Assembly (NCBI GenBank): GCA_031310005.1
Contig: CM062388.1
Coordinates: 2,480,001-2,544,000, forward strand
Origin: Dactylellina haptotyla
Lineage: Eukaryota; Ascomycota; Orbiliomycetes; Orbiliales; Orbiliaceae
Length of the DNA stretch: 64,000 nt
Direction: 5' to 3'
The notes below the pieces were generated by a model. That model saw only the letters and a program-made list of their open reading frames with translations. It had not been told where the DNA came from and did not search any database. Below, piece by piece: positions 47,108 to 57,477 of this stretch. Every line of letters starts with the position of its first letter. Position 1 is the first letter of the stretch. A program made the position numbers and the translations under genes.

Positions 47108-48379
47108 ATGGACACCTTCCGAACCTTTTCTAGGCGCCGGATACTGGTATTCTTGGGCGCTAACGAAGCTGGAGGTACTGCACTTCTCTACCGAATACTG
47201 CAGGCTACAAAGCACCCCTTGTTAATCTACTATCAAAGCCGCTATGCTGGGGACGGCCAGACAGCCTGTGAATTCTTAACTAAAGATCCAATAATTCGAG
47301 AAGAACTAAAGCGAACCAAGTCATTAATGAAAGCATATACTGCCACCCTCGGTTCCCGTGATCTCACAAAGACCCGGAATGGGATTACCAATCATTTTCT
47401 TAAACACTTCAAATCGACCCATGGCGAGCGTCCAATTAGCTATTTTATTGTCAACGGCCACCCTAATTTCGGATATGAGATCAATCCTAAGGAAAGCAAG
47501 GTCAAAAGGCAACAGAGACTGACAAAGTATTGGTCGCCTTCAACGGGAGCGCTCGAACGCACGGTGCTCGCCGATCCAAACAACCAATATGAATACCAGA
47601 ATCGATTCATTGTAACTCAACATTATGTGAGAGTGATATCAACAACGCTATTTTGTCTTTTGCCTCTTATACGCAACGATGGAGAAGGTACAGTTGTTTT
47701 GAGAACGCCTTGCGTAGGGCACTTAGATCAAATCAAATCCAAGGACCTAAGACTAAAACTAGCAAACCCAACATCTCATTCTTTCCAGACATCTGTTACT
47801 GAACTCATGGAAACGAGCCAACGAATGGATAATAAAGGGGTGTCTATTGCGTCCCCATGGCCAGCAAAGGAATTCTATACTGAACTGGGAGACATATATG
47901 CCAGGTCGGCGATCGCCCTTTATAGATCGTTCACACCTTTCGAAAACATCATTTTTAATAGATGCGCATACGACCCCGAGGATTTCGACGGCCCAGTTCG
48001 AATGCTGCTCGCTGATGACCGTGCGAGTTTGCAGTCAGAGCCGTTTACGGAGGAGGATATCAAAGTTGCTAGCGCGTATCAGAAAGGTGATGTGGAATAC
48101 AGACTGGGTGGCTCTTCACTCATCCGACGTGTTTCCAAGATTCAACTTTCTAGCCAATTGACGAATTCGAATTTATACGCTTCGAAGCCGAAGGCGTTCA
48201 ACGTCGAGAAGTTCCAAAAGATGTACCCGAAAGCTATGGACGCCGCAACACCACTTATCCGACCTACGTATATACGGCCTCGTGGTATGGATCCACTCGC
48301 CTGGAGTACAGTTATCACAGACCTGAAACCAAAAGATACGCTCGGTAACAAAACTCCTCGATGGTTTCGACGGGGATAG
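47108..48379 (+). CDS. SDR-like (Rossmann) protein with degenerate active site
   Basis: Single-exon, 423 residues. Residues 11-35 (RILVFLGANEAGGTALLYRIL) resemble the beta1-loop-alpha1 of short-chain dehydrogenases, but the TGxxxGxG motif reads LGANEAGG. Further SDR landmarks follow in order: YFIVNGHPNFGY where NNAG is expected, VTQHYVRVISTTLFCLLPLIR (helix 4-5), GTVVLRTPCVGHLDQI where the catalytic Ser strand normally lies, and SPWPAKEFYTELGDIYARSAIALYRSF around the YxxxK helix. There Tyr264 stays but the Lys is Ala268, and the Ser is replaced by Thr/Pro. The C-terminal 120 residues are an extension without a match. It is larger than normal SDRs (about 250-300). I infer a carbonyl-reductase-derived pseudoenzyme; a real but divergent oxidoreductase cannot be excluded. 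Confidence 0.62.
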   Translation: MDTFRTFSRRRILVFLGANEAGGTALLYRILQATKHPLLIYYQSRYAGDGQTACEFLTKDPIIREELKRTKSLMKAYTATLGSRDLTKTRNGITNHFLKHFKSTHGERPISYFIVNGHPNFGYEINPKESKVKRQQRLTKYWSPSTGALERTVLADPNNQYEYQNRFIVTQHYVRVISTTLFCLLPLIRNDGEGTVVLRTPCVGHLDQIKSKDLRLKLANPTSHSFQTSVTELMETSQRMDNKGVSIASPWPAKEFYTELGDIYARSAIALYRSFTPFENIIFNRCAYDPEDFDGPVRMLLADDRASLQSEPFTEEDIKVASAYQKGDVEYRLGGSSLIRRVSKIQLSSQLTNSNLYASKPKAFNVEKFQKMYPKAMDAATPLIRPTYIRPRGMDPLAWSTVITDLKPKDTLGNKTPRWFRRG

Positions 48380-49132
48380 CTCTCAAAAACTTCTTTACGC
48401 AATGGCGACAACGTAATACCTTTTCCAAATTTAATAGAACTGGCAGCCTATGTACAAAATATGATACCCACTTGTAATTTAGATGAATCTGAGATACCTA
48501 TAATCTACATTATTGATAACTTTCTTGATTCGATGTGTGTATAATTTATACAATAAACTACTAGCTAAATCTTTCGTTACTATCAGCTTGTTAGCTGCTT
48601 TTGGTTGAAAATGAGAAACCTTCGTAGTTGGCTTGATTTCTATTGGACACCGGGAATCTATCTGCATTGGAATGATAACGGCCGTTTGAAAAAAACCCCA
48701 TTCCAACTCGCGGATACCCATCCACTAGCTCCAGATTGCTGGATCGTCTACAAACCAATCGGCACGCGGGATGACGTGTTTCTGCTACCGTCCTTGGAGT
48801 GGTCGAAAGTTTTTGACACAAGTGCCCATCCCCACTAAATTTATTGAATAGCGGGGGTATTCCCTAACCATAGAAATCCTGGATACCTCATTCTTGCTCC
48901 TTTTCCCTGAAAATTTTCTTCATTTGGCATATTAAACCATCTATCGCACAGGGTCAACTGAAGCTTGAAGGGCCAATTGGTCTTCAACACAATATTTCCA
49001 ACACACATTCTTCACAGCAGGTAAGGTCGCGATCGCTATCATACGGATAAATATTAGTATCCAAATCTAACCAGGCGTAGTTTATCTCATTCAACTAGAA
49101 AGAAAGAATAGCAACTTGAAACGTCATAAAAT
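48380..49132. other. Intergenic, small uncertain frame only
   Basis: Contains a 76-codon frame from the ATG at 48611 to 48838 with no homologue I can name and a competing frame on the other strand; not called as a gene. Otherwise AT-rich. Confidence 0.45.
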
Positions 49133-49609
49133 ATGTCGTACGCCGCTACTGAGACCTTCGCGAACACAATTGCGCCTCTGATGGCGCAGAAAGGCCCATA
49201 CACCAATGGCGCCTGGACATCCATCCTGTCTACCATATACCCGTTCCCATCCTGTCTCGTCATCCCCCGCTTCCGAGTAAAGTCAGGCGACACGTCGTCT
49301 AAAGCGGACCTGGTAGTCTGGGACGTCGAGAAGAACTGCGCAAAATTGGTGTACGAAGGGAAGAAAGTAGGGAAATCCACGAGTACGATTAACGAGGCGG
49401 ATGAGCAGTTGAGCGAGTATATCAGCACGCTTGGGGTGGAGTATGGTGTAGCAGCAGTAGGCCGTACAGCGGCCGTGGTGAAGAAGGTTGGTGGGAAGCT
49501 TGTGGAGTTGCAGTGGGTGGATGGCAAGATCGTTGAGGAGGAGGGAGAGCATCGGTATGATGTTGTAGATGATGCGGCGATAATCGAGGCATTATTGAAA
49601 GGAATCTGA
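49133..49609 (+). CDS. Small PD-(D/E)XK nuclease-fold candidate
   Basis: Single-exon, 158 residues, nearly all of it one compact domain. Core: Glu7 in the first helix, then KADLVVWD with Asp59, then LVYEGKK with Glu75 and Lys77, i.e. D-x15-E-x-K spacing, followed by a helix EADEQLSEYISTLG containing the Gln typical of many PD-(D/E)XK families, and strands GVAAVGRTAAVV, KLVELQWVDG. This arrangement is that of the restriction-endonuclease-like fold. There is no fused DNA-binding or helicase part, no signal peptide and no transposon context, so the substrate is unknown. It may be a stand-alone nuclease or an inactive relative used for binding. The ATG at 49133 is the first in frame after an AT-rich leader. 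Assignment rests on pattern only. Confidence 0.6.
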   Translation: MSYAATETFANTIAPLMAQKGPYTNGAWTSILSTIYPFPSCLVIPRFRVKSGDTSSKADLVVWDVEKNCAKLVYEGKKVGKSTSTINEADEQLSEYISTLGVEYGVAAVGRTAAVVKKVGGKLVELQWVDGKIVEEEGEHRYDVVDDAAIIEALLKGI

Positions 49610-50186
49610 GTAAATAGTCTATTAGCTGAAGTTTAGTCTTGTATCTCCAGAAACAACATCAGATAATCGATGTTCGCTCTCGAACGTAGCTTGTAGGCCA
49701 CATCTAGGCTATTTAAGTGTGGATAAGCATTTTTTAGTATTACTATGTTAACGCTCTCTGCTGTTGGATTTCTTATGAATGTGGATAAGTTATACATAAC
49801 ACCTTACTCTTACTCCCAGACTAGCTCGTACATGATTTCTAAAGCTATATGCAGCTCTTCTGTGCGTAGAGAAGAGAGTAGAAAAACGGGGAAAGAAGGG
49901 GGAGGAGTCTAGTAGCTATTACTTTCATCTATGATGATAGTTTGTGGTAAACTTTTATGCTGCTTCGTAATATTTCAGGGACATATGGGCTTAGTCTCGT
50001 TTACACTTTTAAGGGGCTCAGAGCTATCACATATAGCTATTAGACTAACCCGATACTATAACTAATAAAATCTGATTTTATGATTCATGGGTATCCTCGT
50101 TCCGGATGTTGCTGCTTCCAACAAGAAGAAAAAAAAAATCATGTGCAAGTATTACATCCATAGCCACAATATTGAGGAAATGCAAC
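49610..50186. other. Convergent intergenic region, nothing seen
   Basis: About 580 AT-rich bases between two converging genes; presumably their 3' ends. Confidence 0.55.
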
Positions 50187-51594
50187 CTAAATGAACTTCG
50201 TATCCCGTCTGTAGAACCAAGTCACACCGCTTGACGCCTCTATAAGCTTGTACTTGAGGACAATCTCAATAAAAGCCAAGAAAGGAGTGGGGTTCAACAG
50301 CTCCCATCTATTACACGTAATCTTTACATAGTCAAAGCCGGTGTTTAGACCAAATAGAGAGTTTTGCTTTTCGATCTCGAGAACCTGTAATTATTATTCC
50401 GAATTGTTAAAATAACTCATTTATGCAATATCATGAAGACGGAATGTTTCGTATATGATTTTGCCTGGTTCGCTCGGGCTTCATGATACGCCGATTGCGA
50501 AGGGCAAGGGTAGACGAGAAAGAAGGAAAAGGAAAGAAAGTGACTTACGTTGCCGTTATAATTTCTATCCTTTCGTACCCATTTCTGAAAGTAATCACAC
50601 AGGAGTGTTAGGCTAGCATGGTGGGACCCCTCGATGTGGAGCTCCTTATTGCCGAATTTACGAACGTAGATCAAGTAGGGGGTCTCCGTCTCGAACAGCA
50701 CCTCCGGTCGTGCCAACATTGATAGAGTTGGGAACCTCTCAGGCGCAGGTTCTGCCTGAGGCATGACACCTCTGGCAGCAGAAGGAGGAGCTGCAGCCGA
50801 CGAGGGTGGCGGGATAACGGACCATCCCTCCTCCACAGGTGGACGTGCACCAATAGGAAGTGTTTTCGTCGACGCCGTTGTTATTGCCGACTTTTTATTG
50901 AACAGGTGTTCTAGGTCACCCGCGAACCCAGCTTGCAGGGTGTTCCTGTACACCTTCTCGCTCGACCCCTTCGGAAACAAGATCTTGAGCTGCCCAGTAC
51001 TCTGGTCGAAGACGTTCTCAGGGCGTCCCACTCCGTTCTCGGTGATTCCAATCTCCAACCTGATCCCGTTTCCTTGTTTCACTTTGTCGATGAACTCATC
51101 CGTCCACTCTTCTAGTTCCTCGGATTCAAGGCGTTCTTGGAGGCATTCTGCCCAAACTCTTGTCGCTTCCTCAATTGATGGTATGAAGGTCGATGGGTCG
51201 GGGAACTGAGGTGACATTACGCTCCATAGCATACCCCAGTCCACGATGGTTTCGACGGGGGTTCCAATGATTCCGGAGAGTGCGTTTATGGCTTCTTTGA
51301 GAGGACATTTGGGCGCGTCCCATGAGTCGCGAATACCCATACGGACCTTTGCGGGACTATATGCAACAAGAGGAGGGGGTCAGCGGGGACGCGACAAGAA
51401 TGGACTAGGTTGTCAAAGTTGATTGCCTTAACTGTAGGCATGCGTTCTCCAGTACATGATACGACTGAACACCTATGATCTGGTTGCCGACGGCTCAATT
51501 GGCAATGCAATCCAAGATGCGCCTTGAGAGGGAGTCTAACGAAGAAAGTTTTGTTTTGTTTGCGAAGTGCGACTCACAGTTTGGTATCAGACAT
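50187..51594 (-). CDS. Unrecognised three-exon protein
   Basis: I do not recognise the family. Exons 51594-51578 (17 bases, MSDTKL), 51356-50549 and 50384-50187 join to 340 residues. The long exon alone could start at 51340 with MGIRDSWDAPKCPL, but the upstream reading LPAKVRMGIRDSW is in phase with the short exon across a 221-base GTGAGT...TAG intron, so I prefer it. The N-terminal half is helical and acidic (ATRVWAECLQERLESEELEEWTDE). The middle has a Pro/Ala/Ser linker (SSAAAPPSAARG). The C-terminal part alternates strands and helices (ETPYLIYVRKFGNKELHIEG, then WELLNPTPFLAFIEIVLKYKLIEA). No signal peptide or membrane segment, so probably intracellular. Splicing, codon regularity and a folded look support a real gene. 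Confidence 0.68.
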
Positions 51595-53281
51595 TGCAAA
51601 TGTTTTTGCCTAATCTCCACAGAGGCTGGATCAGACTTGGTGATGTCAAGAGAGGGTGACTCCAGTATCGAAATAGAGCCGGGAGATGGAAAGAAAAAGA
51701 ACAATATCAATTGATTAAGAAACTTGAATAAACGACGCGGCAGGCGAGATTGCGGCTGAAACTCAATATGATCGTTAATGAACCGTGATGAGCAAGTTGC
51801 AATTGTATTCAGAGTCTCCACTGATATTCGGTGTGTCAGGAGAGATGATTGATAACAATGGCGTTCTGGAAATGGCAGGAAGGTGTTAATGTAGTTTCTA
51901 TTCTTGTAAACATATTAGAAGAAAAACGGTGTCGGCACCGGGACATGATTTCAGCCGCGAAGTTTGTGGCCATAAATGCAGTTTCGTGATCTGCCAATGC
52001 TGGTCAGTTATTCCGTGTCTCCATGTCTCTCTACGTGTTCTACACTAGCCAAGGGCCGCCGACCACTGAAGCTCCTGATCGATATATCATGCACGATGAG
52101 TCCAATCGGGGCAGGCGTTCTGGGAGGCTGTCCGGCAGCTTTGTTGTTGTCCGGAGTGCCACAGAGCTAAGCTAGCTTGCACCCCTGCAGGTAGTTTTCC
52201 GAGAGGGGAAAAGTGCATGTTGGGAGCTACCCCATGCCCAAGTTAAATTAGAAATCCCTTGAAACCCCAACCCTCTGCAGACGGGGAGTAGGTATTCGCT
52301 GGTAGCCGAGGGCACCCGTGCTTGATCAGAGAAAGGCGATTTGAGCCCCGCAGATGCCGCCTTGTCTGTGAATCTCATATCCACAATATATCCATTGACG
52401 CCATAGATGGAAGACTCCAACCGCAAAAAGGCTGCCGACGCGAGAAAGCCCTCAAAAACAGGAAAAACAGGAATTTAAAAGACGCCTTGAGAAAAGGGGT
52501 TTCTATGAATAATTCATCGTGCCAATGCCGGCCAAATATCTTTGGTGTCGTTTCTGCAATGGGAATGGGGAAAACCGGGCAGGGAAATGCAGGAAATGCC
52601 ACAAAAACTTGACCTATTGTGGATCTGGCCAAACCCGCCGCTGAGTCGGAACCTTGGATAGCCAGGGTGTTCCCATTGGCCTGATTATCCGAAACGCCTC
52701 ACCTACATGTCGGGAAGAGACTACGACGTCGAAAAGCGGCATACTAGAAAAAGCATGGAAAGCCAAAAGAGCAGCAGACGGTTTAGATCATCGTCTTCTC
52801 GGCCTCTTTCATCTGCAGATGCATGTAGGTATGCAGCTGTCCCATTTGCGCACGTTCGCGCGTTCTGTAACTTGCAGGGTGCAAGCGAGCTAACCTCGAT
52901 GGACGTACACAGCTTTCGAGGCTTTCGAGAGTTTGGTGAATCTTGACGAGCTACCGGATCTAGAATGACTCCGGCGTGCTCGGACACCGGTGCCGTTGAG
53001 ACGGCGAACCCTGACGCGCAAACCAATTGAGGAAGAACCACCAACGTAGTCGTGTCACGGAGATAGCTGGAGATCTCCTCCCGCTCAATAGACACCCCGC
53101 TATGCCTAGCAGGCTAGCGGATGGGGATATAAGACCATGATTCCCGCCCTCTCAATTGCAATATCATCCTCAGTCCACATCCACATCCAGTCCTCCCACA
53201 AGAAGCAGCTTCGATAGCTCTAGACCTACCCACTCTCATAACTTCCCAAGTCTTTTCGTAGATATCTTTCTATCTTCTACA
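51595..53281. other. Divergent intergenic region (1.7 kb), no gene seen
   Basis: Between starts of two unrecognised genes. Frames at 52322-52612 and 52654-52946 are overlapped on the other strand and match nothing. Core-promoter candidate at 53128 is listed separately. Confidence 0.5.
53128..53133 (+). promoter_or_regulatory. TATA-like site of the gene at 53282
   Basis: TATAAG within GGGGATATAAGACC, about 150 bases before the start codon and followed by a C-rich leader (TCCACATCCACATCC). One base off the full consensus. Confidence 0.35.
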
Positions 53282-54360
53282 ATGGCAGCCAAACTCCCTC
53301 TCATCGTCAGGAAGAACATTCGTGATGAATATACCGCCAAGATCCCCACCCTGCAAGAGAGACTCAAGGAGTACACTGGCGAAGACTACGAGTTCATCGC
53401 TGATTTCGATGTTCTTTTCCAAGGCATAAATCAGGACGAGACCTACCAAAAAGAGTCTATTGGTACTATCGCTCATAATGCCTATGAATCCCTTTTGGAT
53501 AAGATCAAATATATCCTCGGGGGTAATGATGAAGAAATTTTCAAGGCACACTTCAACCAAGTCGTTTCTTCCAGAAAGATCAATATCCTTATCGAAGATA
53601 TGCCATCCGGGTACGCCTGCTGCCGTGTTAGGGACGGTGTTCTGGAGTTGGTGTACAAGACCCAGAATTACGGAACAAACACCAGCTATATTGCCGATGA
53701 GCTCCAGAAGGAGCTAGACAAGGCCTTCGCTGCCACAAACAAGGGAGAGCTGCCGCTTTCTGCCAGACTAGGCTTCAAGCAGGATTTCTTGGATAAGAAG
53801 GAGAAGCTTGAGGCTGATATTGCGGAAGAGTTGGAAGGTATGCGCCAATCTTATTTTCTGTTCAACCTGAACCAAGCAAGTTAACTAACATCCTAATTCC
53901 ACAGGCAATAAGATCACACTCGTTGCCGACCCAGCCGAGATCTGGAGGCTCGCCGTCGAAGAGTTCGATAAACTCAAGAAGAGAGTAAGTTTTCTCACCT
54001 TTCATCGCCTCGCAATGACACCTACTGATTACATCTGCTACTACCGTATAGGACCAAAGTGATATCGATCTGGAATCCGTCGGCCGTAACATGGGAGCCG
54101 CGATATACAGCTATTTCGATGGCTTCAAGGGTGCTCTGAATTATCAATTCAAGCAGGATGAGATGATGATCGAAGGATTCATGGACCTCTGCGAGAAGAA
54201 GGAAGTCCACTTCAAGCTTGTTCCAAAGGGCAGCTTGTCGAAGGATCGATCCTACAACGATGGTGTCTTCGAGGATGGCGCGTATGTCATCCGAGCGACA
54301 CCGCAGACTTGGTACACCAACGTCTCCTATGCTTGCGACCAGCTCGAGAAGTTGTTGTAA
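53282..54360 (+). CDS. Unrecognised intracellular three-exon protein
   Basis: I do not recognise the family. Exons 53282-53837, 53905-53984 and 54052-54360 join to 314 residues, with good GTATGC/GTAAGT donors and CTAAC-like branch points. The frame is open upstream to 53156, but ATG 53282 follows a C/T-rich leader ending in TCTACA and begins MAAKLPLIVRKNIRDEY, the more natural start. The sequence is acidic and alternates helices (LPLIVRKNIRDEYTAKIPTLQERLKEYTG) with short strands. An internal similarity exists between KTQNYGTNTSYIADELQKEL (about 149-168) and PQTWYTNVSYACDQLEKLL at the C-terminus, suggesting two related halves. No signal peptide or membrane segment. Function unknown; the clean splicing and regular codon use make it a confident gene. 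Confidence 0.78.
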
Positions 54361-56595
54361 TTGGACTCGGAGGATCGGATGGGCAAAACTGGAACTGTGT
54401 TCTGGTATAATTTTGAGGGTTTCGGGAAAGTCTGGTGGGATTGATATCACCGTATCGTGGAATGGAAATGCAGGTACCAACGTTTAAGTTCAGATTTAAA
54501 CCTTTATATTTGAAAAATGTGATTCGCATAGGATTATAAACGTGATGTAGCATATCTTTTTTATATTTATATCCTGTCAAATAAGACCAAAGCCGCAATA
54601 GCATCAATACATTCTCGCTACTGCATCTACCCCAGCTTCCGAAGCACGTTGACAAAGACGAAATAATATCTTTAACGCATTAATAGGATCTGTTAAGAAA
54701 ACGGGAAATATTGCCAAGAACACACTCTCTCCGCGTCCATAGAAAGTCACATTCAGCCGCTCTAAACCACCGATCGCACCAGCGGTTGCTTGATCACTAT
54801 TAACCAATTATTTGAGAGTGGTGCACTTCGGAACGTCGCAGAATCTCTAGATTTGTTTGATGGATTTCAGTGTGGCATCCGGCGGTTGAATAATCCTTCG
54901 GAGTCCCAGGATTTCAGGGGACGTTCCCTCAATCGAATATTTGCTCCAGCTGCAGAGCTCTCAATCCGCAACATGATAAACACAAAGGCAGTTTGGTTAT
55001 TTCATTAATATTGTCGCGAAAAATCCACTGGATATCATGGCGCTGTGTGAAAATATCTCGTGATAGTGGCGGGGAGCGGGACTCACTCCTTCGAAAGGGC
55101 AATTGAGTCCAGAAGAACGACCTAATTTGGGCAAGGAATGCCGAGTTCAGCCTCAGCAATTTTCGCTTTGTTTGTGTTGGCAAGATTCTGCGGAAGGGGT
55201 GGAGCCGCTCCCCCTCGACAATTGTTTCCGCGTTTCTGCAGGACGAACCACGGTTTTTCGGCAAAGTTGAACCGAAAGCACGCCTTGAGAACGCCTTTTA
55301 GGCGGCGGAGTAGACGAGTATCCATCGACGGCACTCGTTCTAGCTACCCATTTGGTACGCCCTCTTGTAGATTGTGGGGAAATAAAGTAAATTTAGAACA
55401 GAAGATCGCAAACCCAAGTTTCTAGGCATCTTGGGGTTTGTCTTTTCGACGACAGAATCAAGGCAGCGAAAGACACTAATGAATGCCAGTTCATCGCAGG
55501 ATCAGGTCTCCAACAACGGGATCTTTTGAACCTCCCCAGATTGGCTGCATGCACCCATCCTGAACGGCGAGAATTGGAGTTCTGACAAGGAAAAATACAC
55601 TCTGAACTCCGCCTGATCCACGAAGTGTCGACGAGGGTCGTCAATATGCAATGCTTGACATATCCATCGAGCGAGACATCAAGTGCTGATCCCCATGAGT
55701 TTTTCTGTATCTTATCAGGCCATAACCATGTCGATTTTCTCGTACAATTCTTTGTCCTCGTGAACGAAGCCAATCCGAATGTTCAGCCGCAATACGCTAG
55801 GCCGCTTCACAGGTTCCGTCGAAACCCCGTCCCCACTGGTGTGCGAGATGGTTTGCCACTGAAATTTAAAATGAGCGCTGCCCTTTGTTCGATGTCTATG
55901 ACATCTGCGTGGGTGGAAGGGTGGACCCTTGTGCCGCGGCAAGCAATATTTGGAATATTGGCTGGCTTGCCAAGAGTTTTGACCAAGAGAACACTTTCAG
56001 AAAGGTTGTTCGATTGGCTGGGTATTTTGTGAGGAGAAGGAAGAAATGCTAAGAGCGGCCTCTTTAAACATGCTTTGTCAGAGACAATAAAGTGGTTCCC
56101 GAGTAATTAGTCGACAGGGATGGCTGCTTCTGCAGGCAATTGTTGCTTTTGGCTCGGATCATGGAGAAATTACCCGATTTGGAAGATATTTTATTGCCCG
56201 ATTGTGCAGAAAGCCTTGAGATTTGAGCCCCCCAGAATATGATCTATTCCTGATATCGTAAATAAGGGAAAACTTTTTTTAGTCCACCCACAACGTTAAG
56301 GTTGTGAATTGAAGGGGCGACGCGCCCTGGCAAGCCAAAAATGCAGGATTGCGCTTGGCAAGTCGGGAGAAGTTCGCAGCCGCAATTCTCTTTGAACCAG
56401 CGGGAATTTTATTGCGATATTGGAATAGGAAGGGAAAGGGAGAAGGTCTACCCACAGTATATAAACACAAGGGGGCGCTCTTCTGGCATGCAGATATATT
56501 CGCTTTCCCGCTCATTGCCAATAGCATTCCTGATAATCAGTCCTCCAAATTCCACCTGTTATCCCTTCCGAGCAACCAAAATCATTAAATTCAAA
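54361..56595. other. Intergenic (2.2 kb), no gene seen
   Basis: Between two plus-strand genes. Frames on both strands are short and mutually overlapping. The last 140 bases carry a TATA box and an AC-rich leader belonging to the gene at 56596. Confidence 0.5.
56458..56465 (+). promoter_or_regulatory. TATA box of the six-Cys wall protein gene
   Basis: TATATAAA, 138 bases before the start codon, is a strong consensus match followed by an AC/CT-rich leader, as expected for an abundantly expressed gene. Confidence 0.55.
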
Positions 56596-57477
56596 ATGGT
56601 CAAGACAGTCTACATCGCGTCCATCCTTGCCGCTTCTGTGGTATCCGCCCAGAACATTCCGGAATCCTGCACCCGTGTCAGCGGTCTCGTCCAGAGCTGT
56701 GTTCCTGCAGACGCCACGGCCAATGATCTCACTGGCACCAAAATCGCCCAGTGTCTTTGCAGCGATAACAATTTCGACGATGACATTGTCACCTGTATCA
56801 AGGATGCTGGCAGCCTCCTGCCCGAAGAGGCCCAGCAGGCACTAGAAGCCTTCGACGGGTACTGCGCCCTCTATGGCGGTGGCTCCACTGGAGGTGGCAG
56901 CGGTGGAAACACCGGTACTGCTACCACTCCAGAGCCAACCTCAGAGCCAACCTCATCTCCAACCGGAAGCTCTGGCGGCTCTGGATCTGGTGGCGCCGAG
57001 AACTGCAGCTACATTGCCGCAGGGGCCAGCTCGTGCTGGACCGACAACAGCGCCTTCCCAACCGCAGCCCCGGTCGCCAACTGCCTCTGCTCCGGCACTG
57101 ATTTCGATGCCGCCGTTGAGGGATGTTATAGCGCCCTTATCGCTATAAGCTCCGCCGACGAGGCATCCACTATTGCCCAATTTGCCAATTTCTGTTCCTC
57201 TTTCTCAAATGGCGACTTTGGCAGTGCCCCCACCGCCACCGACAACGGTGGTTCCGCTACCACTGGTTTCTTGGACTCCCCAGGAGCCACCGATACCTCT
57301 GCTGGGGATGCTCCTTCATCCACCCGTGCCATCCAGACTTTGAGCTCAGCCAGCTCCAGCGGTAGCGGAAGCAACCCCACGACTACTGGCAGTCCAAGCA
57401 GCGCGTCTGGCCTCAAAGTTGCCCTTGTCGGTACCACCTTTGCTGCCCTCTTCGCTACCGTCGCCATGTTCTTGTAA
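56596..57477 (+). CDS. GPI-type wall protein with duplicated six-Cys domain
   Basis: Single-exon, 293 residues. The frame opens at 56341 but ATG 56596 starts a signal peptide (MVKTVYIASILAASVVSAQ) and lies downstream of the TATA box. Two Cys domains follow: Cys at 25, 35, 53, 55, 67, 90 and at 137, 147, 163, 165, 177, 200. Spacing is almost identical (x9, x17 or x15, x1, x11, x22), and the motif C-L-C-S-x4-F-D recurs, so the second arose by duplication. A Gly/Thr/Pro linker separates them. A Ser/Thr-rich stalk of about 75 residues leads to a C-terminal hydrophobic segment (VALVGTTFAALFATVAMFL) preceded by small residues, the pattern of a GPI anchor signal. The domains recall CFEM but have six rather than eight Cys. 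Likely plasma membrane or cell wall; ligand unknown. Confidence 0.82.
   Translation: MVKTVYIASILAASVVSAQNIPESCTRVSGLVQSCVPADATANDLTGTKIAQCLCSDNNFDDDIVTCIKDAGSLLPEEAQQALEAFDGYCALYGGGSTGGGSGGNTGTATTPEPTSEPTSSPTGSSGGSGSGGAENCSYIAAGASSCWTDNSAFPTAAPVANCLCSGTDFDAAVEGCYSALIAISSADEASTIAQFANFCSSFSNGDFGSAPTATDNGGSATTGFLDSPGATDTSAGDAPSSTRAIQTLSSASSSGSGSNPTTTGSPSSASGLKVALVGTTFAALFATVAMFL

Noticed and set aside
48611-48838. 76-codon frame downstream of the SDR-like gene
   Set aside because: Its sequence looks faintly protein-like (NDNGRLKKTPFQLADTHP), but the other strand is open too and no family or promoter supports it.
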